64,000 nt of DNA. Origin: Flavobacterium sp. ACN2 (GTDB lineage: Bacteria > Bacteroidota > Bacteroidia > Flavobacteriales > Flavobacteriaceae). A program made the position numbers and the translations under genes. The notes beneath the pieces were generated by a model. The model had not been told where the DNA came from, did not search any database, and saw only the letters and a list, made by a program, of their open reading frames with translations. Location: contig NZ_MRCM01000006.1 of NCBI RefSeq assembly GCF_002303885.1, positions 208,522 to 272,521 on the forward strand, written 5' to 3'. Shown piece after piece: positions 26,686-34,279 of the stretch (within the stretch, counting starts at the first letter, position 1; each line of letters opens with the position of its first letter).

Positions 26686-26757
26686 TTTTGTTTCAGGTTT
26701 AAAGTTTCACGTTTCACGTTCTGTTGAGTAACTTGAAACTTTAAACCTGAAACAAAA
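26686..26757. repeat. Word-built palindrome hisB-hisH (GTTTCA words)
   Basis: A 28-bp arm (26686-26713) pairs with 26730-26757 with a single mismatch around a 16-base loop. It is built of TTTCAGG/TTTAAAG/TTTCACG words. It is the longest near-perfect stem in the his operon and belongs to the same word family as 29692-29756, 40441-40492, 53972-54116 and 57990-58222. Confidence 0.92.
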
Positions 26758-26771
26758 CAAACAAAAAATTA

Positions 26772-27353
26772 ATGAAAATAGTAATTATAAATTACGGAGC
26801 AGGAAATATTCAGAGCATTATATTTGCTATTGAAAGATTGGGATTTAAGGCAGTTTTGAGTAATAATCCGGACGAAATTAAATCGGCCGATAAAGTGATT
26901 TTCCCGGGCGTGGGCGAAGCGAGTTCGGCAATGGCTAAACTTCGTGAAAGCGGTTTGGATGGTTTGATTCCAGAATTGAAACAGCCTGTTTTAGGAATTT
27001 GTCTTGGAATGCAATTGATGTGCAACAAAACAGAAGAAGGAAATACAGAAGGTTTAGGAATTTTTGATGTTGATGTTTTGAAATTTTCAAACAATGTAAA
27101 AGTGCCACAAATGGGATGGAATCAGATTTATGATTTAAAAACCGATTTATTTAAAGGTATTTCTGAAAATGAATTCATGTATTTGGTTCATAGTTTTTAT
27201 GCGCCAAATTGTGATGAATCTATTGCTACAACAAATTACGACGTTGAATATGCATCGGCTTTACAAAAAGATAATTTTTACGGAACTCAATTTCACCCAG
27301 AAAAAAGTGGTGATGTTGGCGAAAAGATTCTAGGAAATTTTTTAAAAATGTAA
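26772..27353 (+). CDS. hisH: Imidazole glycerol phosphate synthase, glutaminase subunit
   Basis: This is the class I glutamine amidotransferase subunit of the HisHF complex. The 193 residues have the nucleophile Cys77 in GICLGMQLM, the oxyanion region PGVGEA, and the His-Glu pair in FHPEKS near residue 174. It supplies ammonia to HisF, encoded two genes downstream. Confidence 0.97.
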   Translation: MKIVIINYGAGNIQSIIFAIERLGFKAVLSNNPDEIKSADKVIFPGVGEASSAMAKLRESGLDGLIPELKQPVLGICLGMQLMCNKTEEGNTEGLGIFDVDVLKFSNNVKVPQMGWNQIYDLKTDLFKGISENEFMYLVHSFYAPNCDESIATTNYDVEYASALQKDNFYGTQFHPEKSGDVGEKILGNFLKM

Positions 27354-27399
27354 AATTTCAATATCAATCAAAATTTCAAAAAATCAATTTCAATTTTTA

Positions 27400-27432
27400 G
27401 AATCTAAAATCTAAAATCAGAAATCTAAAATT
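27400..27432 (+). repeat. AATCTAAAA direct-repeat cluster before hisA
   Basis: Four drifting copies of AATCTAAA fill 27400-27432. A nearly identical block lies before hisIE at 29050-29081. The 5' half of the gap (27351-27399) has related AAATTTCAA words. Confidence 0.8.
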
Positions 27433-27438
27433 AAAAGC

Positions 27439-28164
27439 ATGAGAATAATACCAGCCATAGATATCATTGAAGGAAAATGCGTTCGTTTGTCCAAAGGTGA
27501 CTATGATACTAAAATAATTTACAATGAAAATCCGCTTGAAGTAGCGAAATCATTTGAAGCACACGGAATCGAATATCTGCATTTAGTAGATTTAGACGGT
27601 GCAAAATCGAGCAAAATTGTCAATTATAAGATATTGGAACAAATTGCCAATCAAACGAGCTTAAAAATTGATTTTGGAGGCGGATTAAAATCGGATGACG
27701 ATTTGAGAATTGCTTTTGAAAGCGGTGCAAACCAAATAACTGGCGGAAGTATTGCCGTAAAAAACAGAGCAATTTTCGAAAAATGGATTTCAGAATACGG
27801 TTCAGAAAAAATCATTTTAGGCGCTGATGCTAAAGATGAAAAAATTGCCGTTTCTGGATGGTTAGAAGAATCTAATGAAGATTTGGTTCCGTTTATTCAA
27901 GATTATCAATCAAAAGGAATTCAGTATGTTATTTGTACCGATATTGCCAAAGATGGAATGCTTCAAGGTCCAAGTTTTGATTTATACAGTAAAATTTTAG
28001 CAGAAGCTGAAGGCGTAAAACTAATCGCTTCTGGCGGAATTTCAACTTTTGACGAATTGCCAAAGCTTGCCGAATTAGGTTGCGAAGGAACCATAATTGG
28101 AAAAGCGATTTACGAAGGGAGAATTAGCTTGAAACAACTAGAGAATTTTATAATTAGTAAATGA
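27439..28164 (+). CDS. hisA: Phosphoribosyl-formimino-AICAR isomerase
   Basis: This TIM-barrel isomerase acts on ProFAR. The 241 residues begin [17 protein letters not shown] with catalytic Asp8. They continue with [16 protein letters not shown], the second catalytic Asp in [16 protein letters not shown], and phosphate-binding loops ASGGIST and [13 protein letters not shown]. The length is normal. It is followed by hisF, its structural relative, after an 84-base gap with a word palindrome. Confidence 0.97.
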   Translation: MRIIPAIDIIEGKCVRLSKGDYDTKIIYNENPLEVAKSFEAHGIEYLHLVDLDGAKSSKIVNYKILEQIANQTSLKIDFGGGLKSDDDLRIAFESGANQITGGSIAVKNRAIFEKWISEYGSEKIILGADAKDEKIAVSGWLEESNEDLVPFIQDYQSKGIQYVICTDIAKDGMLQGPSFDLYSKILAEAEGVKLIASGGISTFDELPKLAELGCEGTIIGKAIYEGRISLKQLENFIISK

Positions 28165-28247
28165 GAAAATTTGATAATTAGATAATTGTTTTGCGGAGTG
28201 TAAATTAATTTTCTAATTGACTAATTTTCTAATTAACACATTAGATA
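28165..28247. repeat. Word-built palindrome hisA-hisF (AATTAGA words)
   Basis: Left words around 28165-28187 (AAATTTGATAATTAGATAATT) are answered by reverse-complement words at 28205-28234 (TTTCTAATT repeated). Pairing is imperfect but the word structure is plain. Confidence 0.7.
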
Positions 28248-28248
28248 A

Positions 28249-29004
28249 ATGTTAGCAAAAAGAATAATACCTTGCTTAGATATAAAAAACGGAAGAACCG
28301 TAAAAGGCGTTAATTTCGTGGATTTACGCGATGCTGGAGATCCTGTAGAGTTGGCTGAAATTTATTCGGCTGAAGGTGCGGATGAATTGGTTTTTCTGGA
28401 TATTTCTGCAACAGAAGAAAGACGTAAAACGCTGGTAAACATGGTGCGAAGCGTCGCAGAGAAAATCAATATTCCGTTTACAGTTGGCGGCGGAATTTCA
28501 TCTGTAGAGGACGTAGATATATTGTTGAACTATGGAGCCGATAAAGTTTCAATTAATTCATCGGCGGTAAAAAATCCGCAACTGATTAACGATTTGGCTC
28601 AGAAATTTGGAAGTCAATGCGTTGTCGTTGCAATAGACGCCAAACAAATTGACGGACAATGGATTGTACATTTAGTTGGTGGAAAAGTGCCAACTGAGTT
28701 AAATTTATTCGATTGGGCTGTTGAAGTTGCAGAACGTGGTGCTGGAGAAATTTTGTTTACATCGATGGATAATGACGGAACTAAAAACGGTTTTGCAAAT
28801 GAAGCTTTGGCTAAACTTTCAGAACTAGTAAATATTCCGATTATTGCTTCGGGAGGCGCTGGAAATATTCAGCATTTTGTAGATTCTTTCAAAGAAGGAA
28901 AAGCTGATGCAGCTTTAGCGGCAAGCGTTTTTCACTTCAAAGAAATCGAAATCAAGGCATTGAAACAAGAACTTAAGAATAATGGTATTGCAGTAAGGTT
29001 GTAA
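28249..29004 (+). CDS. hisF: Imidazole glycerol phosphate synthase, cyclase subunit
   Basis: This is the TIM-barrel cyclase subunit that uses ammonia from HisH. The 251 residues carry [19 protein letters not shown] with catalytic Asp11, [16 protein letters not shown] with the second catalytic Asp, [11 protein letters not shown] and IASGGAGN. Motifs and length match HisF closely. Confidence 0.97.
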   Translation: MLAKRIIPCLDIKNGRTVKGVNFVDLRDAGDPVELAEIYSAEGADELVFLDISATEERRKTLVNMVRSVAEKINIPFTVGGGISSVEDVDILLNYGADKVSINSSAVKNPQLINDLAQKFGSQCVVVAIDAKQIDGQWIVHLVGGKVPTELNLFDWAVEVAERGAGEILFTSMDNDGTKNGFANEALAKLSELVNIPIIASGGAGNIQHFVDSFKEGKADAALAASVFHFKEIEIKALKQELKNNGIAVRL

Positions 29005-29049
29005 AAAATCCAAATTTCAATCAATAAAAAAAAAGAATTTCAGCTTTGA

Positions 29050-29081
29050 GAATCTAAAATCTGAAATCAAAAATCTAAAAT
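29050..29081 (+). repeat. AATCTAAAA direct-repeat cluster before hisIE
   Basis: A block nearly identical to 27400-27432 (only a few substitutions), placed at the same position relative to the next start codon. It supports a common origin of the two gaps. Confidence 0.8.
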
Positions 29082-29085
29082 AATT

Positions 29086-29682
29086 ATGGACATCGATATC
29101 AAAAGCGCACACGGATTAATTCCGGCGATCATTCAGGATGCAGAAACAAAAAATGTTCTGATGCTGGGGTATATGAACGAAGAATCGCTTCAAAAAACAA
29201 TAGAAACACAAAAAGTAACTTTCTTCAGCCGTTCTAAACAAAGACTTTGGACAAAAGGTGAGGAGAGTGGTAACTTTTTAAACTTAGTAAGCATTAAAAA
29301 TGATTGCGACGGAGATACGCTTTTAATTCGGGCAAAACCTGTTGGACCAACTTGTCACACAGGAGCTGATACGTGTTGGCAAGAGCCAAATGATGCGAAT
29401 TATGGTTTTATTTCTCAATTAGAAAACACAATCAAAACTCGCAGAGAAAATGCTGATTCTGAGAAAAGTTATGTAGCTTCTCTATTTGAAAAAGGAATTA
29501 ATAAAATTGCTCAAAAAGTTGGGGAAGAAGCTGTAGAAGTTGTTATTGAAGCTAAAGATGATAATGATGATTTGTTCCTTAGCGAAAGCGCTGATTTATT
29601 GTTTCATTATTTGATTCTGCTTCAGGCAAAAGGATATCAATTGAATGATGTTGTGGGGGTTTTGAAGGGACGTCAGAAATAA
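29086..29682 (+). CDS. hisI: Bifunctional phosphoribosyl-AMP cyclohydrolase / phosphoribosyl-ATP pyrophosphatase
   Basis: This HisIE fusion performs steps two and three of histidine synthesis. The HisI part (about 1-105) has MLGYMNEESL, TFFSRSKQRLWTKGE, the metal site NDCDGD and the cysteine motif GPTCHTGADTCW. The HisE part (about 110-198) is an all-helical NTP-pyrophosphohydrolase domain with KVGEEAVEVVIEAK. The 198-residue length is typical. It is the last gene of the operon and is followed by a 24-bp-stem palindrome. Confidence 0.97.
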   Translation: MDIDIKSAHGLIPAIIQDAETKNVLMLGYMNEESLQKTIETQKVTFFSRSKQRLWTKGEESGNFLNLVSIKNDCDGDTLLIRAKPVGPTCHTGADTCWQEPNDANYGFISQLENTIKTRRENADSEKSYVASLFEKGINKIAQKVGEEAVEVVIEAKDDNDDLFLSESADLLFHYLILLQAKGYQLNDVVGVLKGRQK

Positions 29683-29691
29683 GAAAGTTTA

Positions 29692-29756
29692 GTTTCAAGT
29701 TTCAAGTTTCAAGTTTGCAGGTTATCACACAGAACTTGAAACCTGAAACTTGAAAC
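29692..29756. repeat. Word-built palindrome after hisIE (GTTTCAA words)
   Basis: Three tandem GTTTCAA words form a 24-base arm (29692-29715) that pairs with 29733-29756 with one mismatch and a 17-base loop. It lies between convergent genes and may terminate both. Confidence 0.92.
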
Positions 29757-29770
29757 CAAAATCAACTAAA

Positions 29771-30469
29771 TTAATCCACAAACTCAAAAACTGCAAATTC
29801 TTGCGGCTGATGAAAACCAAACTTTAAGCTCTTATAAGGTTGTAAAGCAAGATATTCGGTTGTGTTACCGTAATCAATTCTAAAAGCATTTCCTTTCCAT
29901 TTAGTTCCGACTTTAGGTTTCGAAAAACCGCCATTTTTAATTTTTCTAAGACTAGAAAAAGGAATTTTTATTTCTACAGTATATCCGTCTTTATTGATTT
30001 TACTGACAGTTTCTAAACCTTTAATGTCAAAATCCATTGAGGTATTCCATCCGCCACATTCATCTGAAATGCATTTTAAAAGTAAATCATATTTTGTAGA
30101 AAATGCGTTTACTCCAATTTCAATATAGTTTTGGCTGTCTCCGTCTGGATCAAGAAAAATTTCAGCTAAATCGTCTGTTTGAAAAATCTGCGAATCTTTT
30201 GCTTGTAGCGTTCCAACAATTTTAGAATCAGTGCAGTTGTAAGCGATGTAAAGGTTTTTATTATTCCAAGAAAGTGAGACGAAGGTTTTTTGAGTGGCGC
30301 TTTCTCCTGTATTATGAATTACAAAAGGGCCAAGAAAAGGCGTTTTCCAATCGGTTAAATCACCGTCGATTTTTATTTTTTTATTCGTTTTATGAATGAG
30401 GATATTTTGTGAATTGACAGTAGTTGCAATTATTGCCAGTAAAGACGAAAGTATTGTGCCAAATCTCAT
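29771..30469 (-). CDS. Secreted CBM9-like carbohydrate-binding protein
   Basis: This is a 232-residue exported protein with a signal peptide of about 20 residues. The segments KIDGDLTDWKTPFLGPF, TFVSLSWNNKNLYIAYNCTDS and IEIGVNAFSTKYDLLLK are typical of family 9-like carbohydrate-binding modules, a beta-sandwich that often follows a KIDG.L.DW start. No catalytic domain is attached. It might bind polysaccharide or act as a surface accessory factor. It is divergent from the M1 peptidase gene. Confidence 0.8.
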   Translation of the reverse strand: MRFGTILSSLLAIIATTVNSQNILIHKTNKKIKIDGDLTDWKTPFLGPFVIHNTGESATQKTFVSLSWNNKNLYIAYNCTDSKIVGTLQAKDSQIFQTDDLAEIFLDPDGDSQNYIEIGVNAFSTKYDLLLKCISDECGGWNTSMDFDIKGLETVSKINKDGYTVEIKIPFSSLRKIKNGGFSKPKVGTKWKGNAFRIDYGNTTEYLALQPYKSLKFGFHQPQEFAVFEFVD

Positions 30470-30578
30470 ATATGATTCTAGTATTTTAAAACCACTAAAA
30501 TAGAGAAGATTAATTGAAATGAGTGATTTTTTTTTCTGCCGTAAATCATAAAATTTTAAAATACTAGATATGAATGTT

Positions 30579-30586
30579 TACATTTG
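30579..30586 (+). promoter_or_regulatory. -7 element of the M1 peptidase gene (TACATTTG)
   Basis: An exact TAnnTTTG match 49 bases before the start codon. No -33 TTTG is visible. Confidence 0.5.
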
Positions 30587-30635
30587 TTGAAAATAAACTG
30601 ATTTAATTCCTTTATTTCGTACAAATTTATAAATA

Positions 30636-32291
30636 ATGAAAAAATACTTTAGTGGCATTTTTATCGCCTTTTTGGTTGGTTTCTCTGCCAATGCTCAGGG
30701 ACTTTTAAATAAGTCAGAAACCGTTTTTACACATCAGGATACTTTACGCGGAAGCATCACAAAAGAAAGAGCTTGGTGGGATTTAAAATATTATCACCTT
30801 GATGTAAAGGTTAAGCCTTCAGAGAAATTTATTTCAGGTTCAAATACTGTTCGTTATACTGTTTTAACAGAGAACAATCGTATGCAGATCGATTTACAAG
30901 AGCCAATGAATATTACCAAAGTGACTCAGAATGGTAAAGATTTAAAATTTGAAAGAAATGGAAATGCTTTCTTTATTACTTTAACAGAAAAACAAAAAGT
31001 TGGTGCAGTAAAAGAAATTGTAGTTTTCTTTGAAGGAAAACCTAAAGAAGCTGTTAGAGCTCCTTGGGATGGTGGTTTCTCTTGGAAAAAAGATAAAAAC
31101 GGAAAAGATTTTATTGCGACATCTTGTCAAGGTTTAGGCGCGAGCGTTTGGTGGCCTTGTAAAGATCATATGTACGATGAAGTGGAGAATATGTTGATTA
31201 GCGTAAATGTTCCAGGAGACTTAACAGAGGTTTCAAACGGAAGATTACAGAGCGTTAAAAAAGAAAAAGACGGAACTAAAACTTTCAATTGGTATGTTGC
31301 AAACCCAATCAATAATTATGGTGTAAACATCAATATTGGTGATTATGTGAATTTTTATGAGGTTTTTAAAGGCGAAAAAGGAAATTTAGACTGTAATTAT
31401 TATGTTTTAAAAGACAATCTAGCTTTAGCAAAAGAGCAGTTTAAAGATGCTCCAAAAATGCTAAAAGCTTTTGAAAGCTGGTTCGGACCTTATCCGTTCT
31501 ACGAAGACAGCTATAAATTGGTTGAAGTTCCGTATTTAGGAATGGAGCACCAAAGTTCTGTAACTTATGGCAATCAATATAAAAATGGATATTTAGGACG
31601 TGATTTGAGCGGAACAGGATGGGGATTAAAGTTTGATTTTATCATTATTCACGAATCGGGTCACGAATGGTATGCCAACAATATTACCTATAAGGATATC
31701 GCTGATATGTGGGTTCATGAAAGTTTTACAAACTATTCGGAAAGCCTTTTTGTCGAGTATTACTACGGAAAAGAAGCTGGTGCAGAGTATGTAATTGGCT
31801 GTAGAAAAAATATTCAAAATGATATTCCAATTATCGGGCATTATGATGTGAACAATGAAGGTTCTGGCGATATGTATCCAAAAGGAGCTTCAATGCTACA
31901 TATGATTCGTCAGGTAATCAATGATGATGCAAAATGGAAATCGATTTTAAGAGGTATGAACAAAACGTTTTATCACCAAACGGTTACAGGAAAACAGATT
32001 CAAGATTACATCAACGATCAGTCAGGAATTAACTTCAACAGAGTTTTTGCACAATATTTAACGACAACTCAAATTCCGGTTTTTGAATATATGTTTAAAA
32101 ACGGAACTTTCGGTTACCACTGGACAAACTGTGTTTCTAAATTTGATATGCCGGTAAGAGTAAAATTAAACGGTGTTGAAACTTGGCTGAAACCAACTAC
32201 AGAATGGCAATCAGTAAAAACAACAAGTGAAGACAGAAAAGTAGAAGTAGATAAAGATTTCTATGTTACTACTTCTAATATAGTTGAATAG
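30636..32291 (+). CDS. M1-family zinc aminopeptidase, secreted
   Basis: This is a gluzincin of family M1. A signal peptide ends near residue 20 (ANAQ). The beta-sandwich N-domain spans about 45-240. The exopeptidase motif is GMEH at 302-305 (a variant of GxMEN). The zinc site is HESGHEW with His339, Glu340 and His343, plus Glu362 (WVHESFTNY) 19 residues later as in all M1 enzymes. At 551 residues it lacks the large C-terminal helical domain of PepN but matches a short M1 class common in Bacteroidetes. It probably trims peptides in the periplasm or outside. Confidence 0.93.
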   Translation: MKKYFSGIFIAFLVGFSANAQGLLNKSETVFTHQDTLRGSITKERAWWDLKYYHLDVKVKPSEKFISGSNTVRYTVLTENNRMQIDLQEPMNITKVTQNGKDLKFERNGNAFFITLTEKQKVGAVKEIVVFFEGKPKEAVRAPWDGGFSWKKDKNGKDFIATSCQGLGASVWWPCKDHMYDEVENMLISVNVPGDLTEVSNGRLQSVKKEKDGTKTFNWYVANPINNYGVNINIGDYVNFYEVFKGEKGNLDCNYYVLKDNLALAKEQFKDAPKMLKAFESWFGPYPFYEDSYKLVEVPYLGMEHQSSVTYGNQYKNGYLGRDLSGTGWGLKFDFIIIHESGHEWYANNITYKDIADMWVHESFTNYSESLFVEYYYGKEAGAEYVIGCRKNIQNDIPIIGHYDVNNEGSGDMYPKGASMLHMIRQVINDDAKWKSILRGMNKTFYHQTVTGKQIQDYINDQSGINFNRVFAQYLTTTQIPVFEYMFKNGTFGYHWTNCVSKFDMPVRVKLNGVETWLKPTTEWQSVKTTSEDRKVEVDKDFYVTTSNIVE

Positions 32292-32313
32292 TTTTTTAAA
32301 AATTTCAATATAT

Positions 32314-32355
32314 AAAATCCCAAATTCCAATTATCGGAGTTTGGGATTTTTTTTT
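32314..32355 (+). terminator. Intrinsic terminator of the M1 peptidase gene
   Basis: An 11-bp stem (32314-32324 with 32340-32350) around a 15-base loop is followed by a run of T to 32355. Confidence 0.85.
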
Positions 32356-32361
32356 GAGGTT

Positions 32362-32398
32362 ATTAAACCTGACAGTTTTTTTAAACCTGTCGGGTTTG
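32362..32398. repeat. AAACCTGACAG inverted repeat
   Basis: AAACCTGACAG at the left and ACCTGTCGGGTTT at the right form an imperfect inverted repeat around a T-rich loop. It sits between the peptidase terminator and the REP-like element. Confidence 0.5.
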
Positions 32399-32417
32399 CT
32401 GTTTTTAGCGTTTAGTA

Positions 32418-32511
32418 TGTCATCCTAACGAAGGATGACACTAGAAACTATCGAAAAATTCTCCAATCTTTGTTGATTTACGAGTGTGATCCTTCGTTCC
32501 TCAGGATGACA
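32418..32511. repeat. REP-like palindrome (GTCATCC...GGATGAC)
   Basis: The left arm 32418-32442 and the right arm 32483-32511 share GTCATCCT, ACGAAGGAT and CACT in inverted order; the left arm has a short internal deletion. The sequence resembles the extragenic palindrome with the core TCATCCTGAGGAACGAAGGATC that I recall from several bacterial genomes. No transposase is nearby. Confidence 0.75.
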
Positions 32512-32546
32512 AAAAGGGTTGAAAAACTTTATTTTTCAACCCTTTT
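32512..32546. terminator. Perfect 15-bp bidirectional terminator
   Basis: 32512-32526 and 32532-32546 form a perfect 15-bp stem with a 5-base loop and A/T-runs at its base. It lies 40 bases beyond the stop of the minus-strand helical protein gene and can end transcription from both sides. Confidence 0.88.
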
Positions 32547-32585
32547 GATTGGAATTTGGAATTTCTTTATTGGAATTTAAAACAT

Positions 32586-34130
32586 TTATCTGTTATTCAA
32601 CTTCGCTTTCTCCTTAATTATATCAGCAATTTTTCTGTTTTCGATTTTGCTTTCTAGCCACGAAATAATATCAAGATATAAGAAAGCTCTTTTTTCGTAG
32701 GTGTTCTTTTCAAGTTCTACGAAACGAGTATGCATTTTTTTGAATTCCTTTTTAATATCAGCAGGGTAGAAGTTGTTTAGGTTCCTTAAAAACTTGATAA
32801 TCTCTTTTTGAACTTCGTGCAAATCGTTCATTTTCAATAAGAACTTATACGTGCTTTTCAAATGATTTTCTAAATAATAATCTTTTCCAAGCTCATAATG
32901 TGCAATCAGAGACAATAATCTTGCAAAGCACATTAAATCTTCGCGCATGGTCAAGTTTTTGTTGTTGATGATTTTATCTAAGTAATTAATGCATTCATTG
33001 TATTTTTCGTTACCAAAATAAATAGAAGCAATTTTATAGAAAAACAACATTTCGTGATGCTCATCAAGATGTTCACTGTGTAATTTCAGTTTATTTAAAA
33101 TCTCAGGAATTAAATATTCGCTTTCCGCGAAAGTACCTTCTAAAATATGCAGATTTAATTTATTGTTGTATACATATAAGAAAGACAAGGAAGCAAGATT
33201 ATCATTTGAAGGAAACTTAGGGTCTGCAATAGTTTCTTCTAAAAGATTTAAATATCTCTTGAAGTTCGATGTATATTTCAGCATATAAAGCGATTCCAGA
33301 AAATAGTGGTTTCCTTTTAAGAAAAACACAGGATTCAGATAAATCATATTTGGATTATCATAAAAAAGCTGAACCCATTTATAGGCAAATTTATAACTCG
33401 CCAAGAAATCTTGCACCAGAAAGCTTCGCCAAAGATTAGCATTATAAAACCAGTATTTTTCGCGGAAACCAAACTTGCTTTCGTCTAGTTTTGCTATATG
33501 TCTGTTAAAATAGTTGTCTATATATTTATATTCCTCATCACTCTTTACGTAACCCGTTTTTAGCATGATGCCGTATAGCTGAAGCGATAAGTTAGATAAT
33601 TTACTTGAAATCGTATTTCGGTAGTTTAACTCTTTGGCCTGAACAACCAATTCGTCAGCACGTCCTTGAATACTTCGGGTAATATATTGCGATTCGATTA
33701 GTTTTTCGAATTCAACAATTTCATACGCCATATATTTTTCGTCATTTTCTAAAGCTTGCTGTTTGGTCTTGTCAAGAATTTTTAAACTCTGCTTGTATAA
33801 TCCTTTATTATATAGAATAACAGCAAAATCCATTTGCTCTCGAAGCTGATAACGAATGTTCTGGCTAGGAATATTTAATCTTATACTGACTAGAATCTGT
33901 TTGTATAAGTATGATTTTAAATTAGATAACTGTACTTTTTGGATAATACCACTTTTAAGAATGAGTTTTTCATCATAAACTTCAGATTTATCTAAAATAT
34001 TGAATAATTCGATAAATTTTGTGTTTGAACTCGTTTCTAATCTGCTTGCAAAAATTTTAAACTGCCTTTTTTCTGATTTCGAAAGTGATTTGATTAGAAC
34101 AAATAAGAAATCTTTTTGATGGTTAGCCAT
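32586..34130 (-). CDS. Conserved helical (TPR-like) protein, unknown
   Basis: This 514-residue protein is almost entirely alpha-helical, rich in Leu, Tyr, Lys and Glu, with no signal peptide or membrane span. Helix-turn-helix pairs such as YNKGLYKQSLKILDKTKQQALEN resemble tetratricopeptide repeats. I know similar cytoplasmic proteins in Flavobacteria only as hypothetical proteins. It is divergent from leuA and shares a 149-bp promoter region full of dyads, but a role in leucine metabolism is not implied by its sequence. Confidence 0.7.
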   Translation of the reverse strand: MANHQKDFLFVLIKSLSKSEKRQFKIFASRLETSSNTKFIELFNILDKSEVYDEKLILKSGIIQKVQLSNLKSYLYKQILVSIRLNIPSQNIRYQLREQMDFAVILYNKGLYKQSLKILDKTKQQALENDEKYMAYEIVEFEKLIESQYITRSIQGRADELVVQAKELNYRNTISSKLSNLSLQLYGIMLKTGYVKSDEEYKYIDNYFNRHIAKLDESKFGFREKYWFYNANLWRSFLVQDFLASYKFAYKWVQLFYDNPNMIYLNPVFFLKGNHYFLESLYMLKYTSNFKRYLNLLEETIADPKFPSNDNLASLSFLYVYNNKLNLHILEGTFAESEYLIPEILNKLKLHSEHLDEHHEMLFFYKIASIYFGNEKYNECINYLDKIINNKNLTMREDLMCFARLLSLIAHYELGKDYYLENHLKSTYKFLLKMNDLHEVQKEIIKFLRNLNNFYPADIKKEFKKMHTRFVELEKNTYEKRAFLYLDIISWLESKIENRKIADIIKEKAKLNNR

Positions 34131-34148
34131 TGTAAAAAATAATAATAT

Positions 34149-34230
34149 AACTTATTGATTATAAGTTAGTTGATGTAAGATAAAACGTTTTATGAACAGT
34201 ATAATTTCATTAAAATGAATTTCATACTGT
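34149..34230. promoter_or_regulatory. Three dyads in the leuA divergent promoter region
   Basis: AACTTAT-N5-ATAAGTT (34149-34167), the perfect 14-bp palindrome ATAAAACGTTTTAT (34180-34193) and ACAGTAT...ATACTGT (34196-34230, with inner ATTTCATT/AATGAAT) follow each other. The last is centred about 43 bases before the predicted leuA transcription start. They are candidate operators; the regulator is unknown. Confidence 0.5.
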
Positions 34231-34242
34231 AATAGTACAATA

Positions 34243-34250
34243 TATATTTG
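34243..34250 (+). promoter_or_regulatory. leuA -7 element (TATATTTG)
   Basis: An exact TAnnTTTG match 30 bases before the first leuA ATG. No TTTG at -33; the third upstream dyad occupies that position. Confidence 0.6.
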
Positions 34251-34279
34251 TTATCAAGATGTGAAATTACATTAAATAA

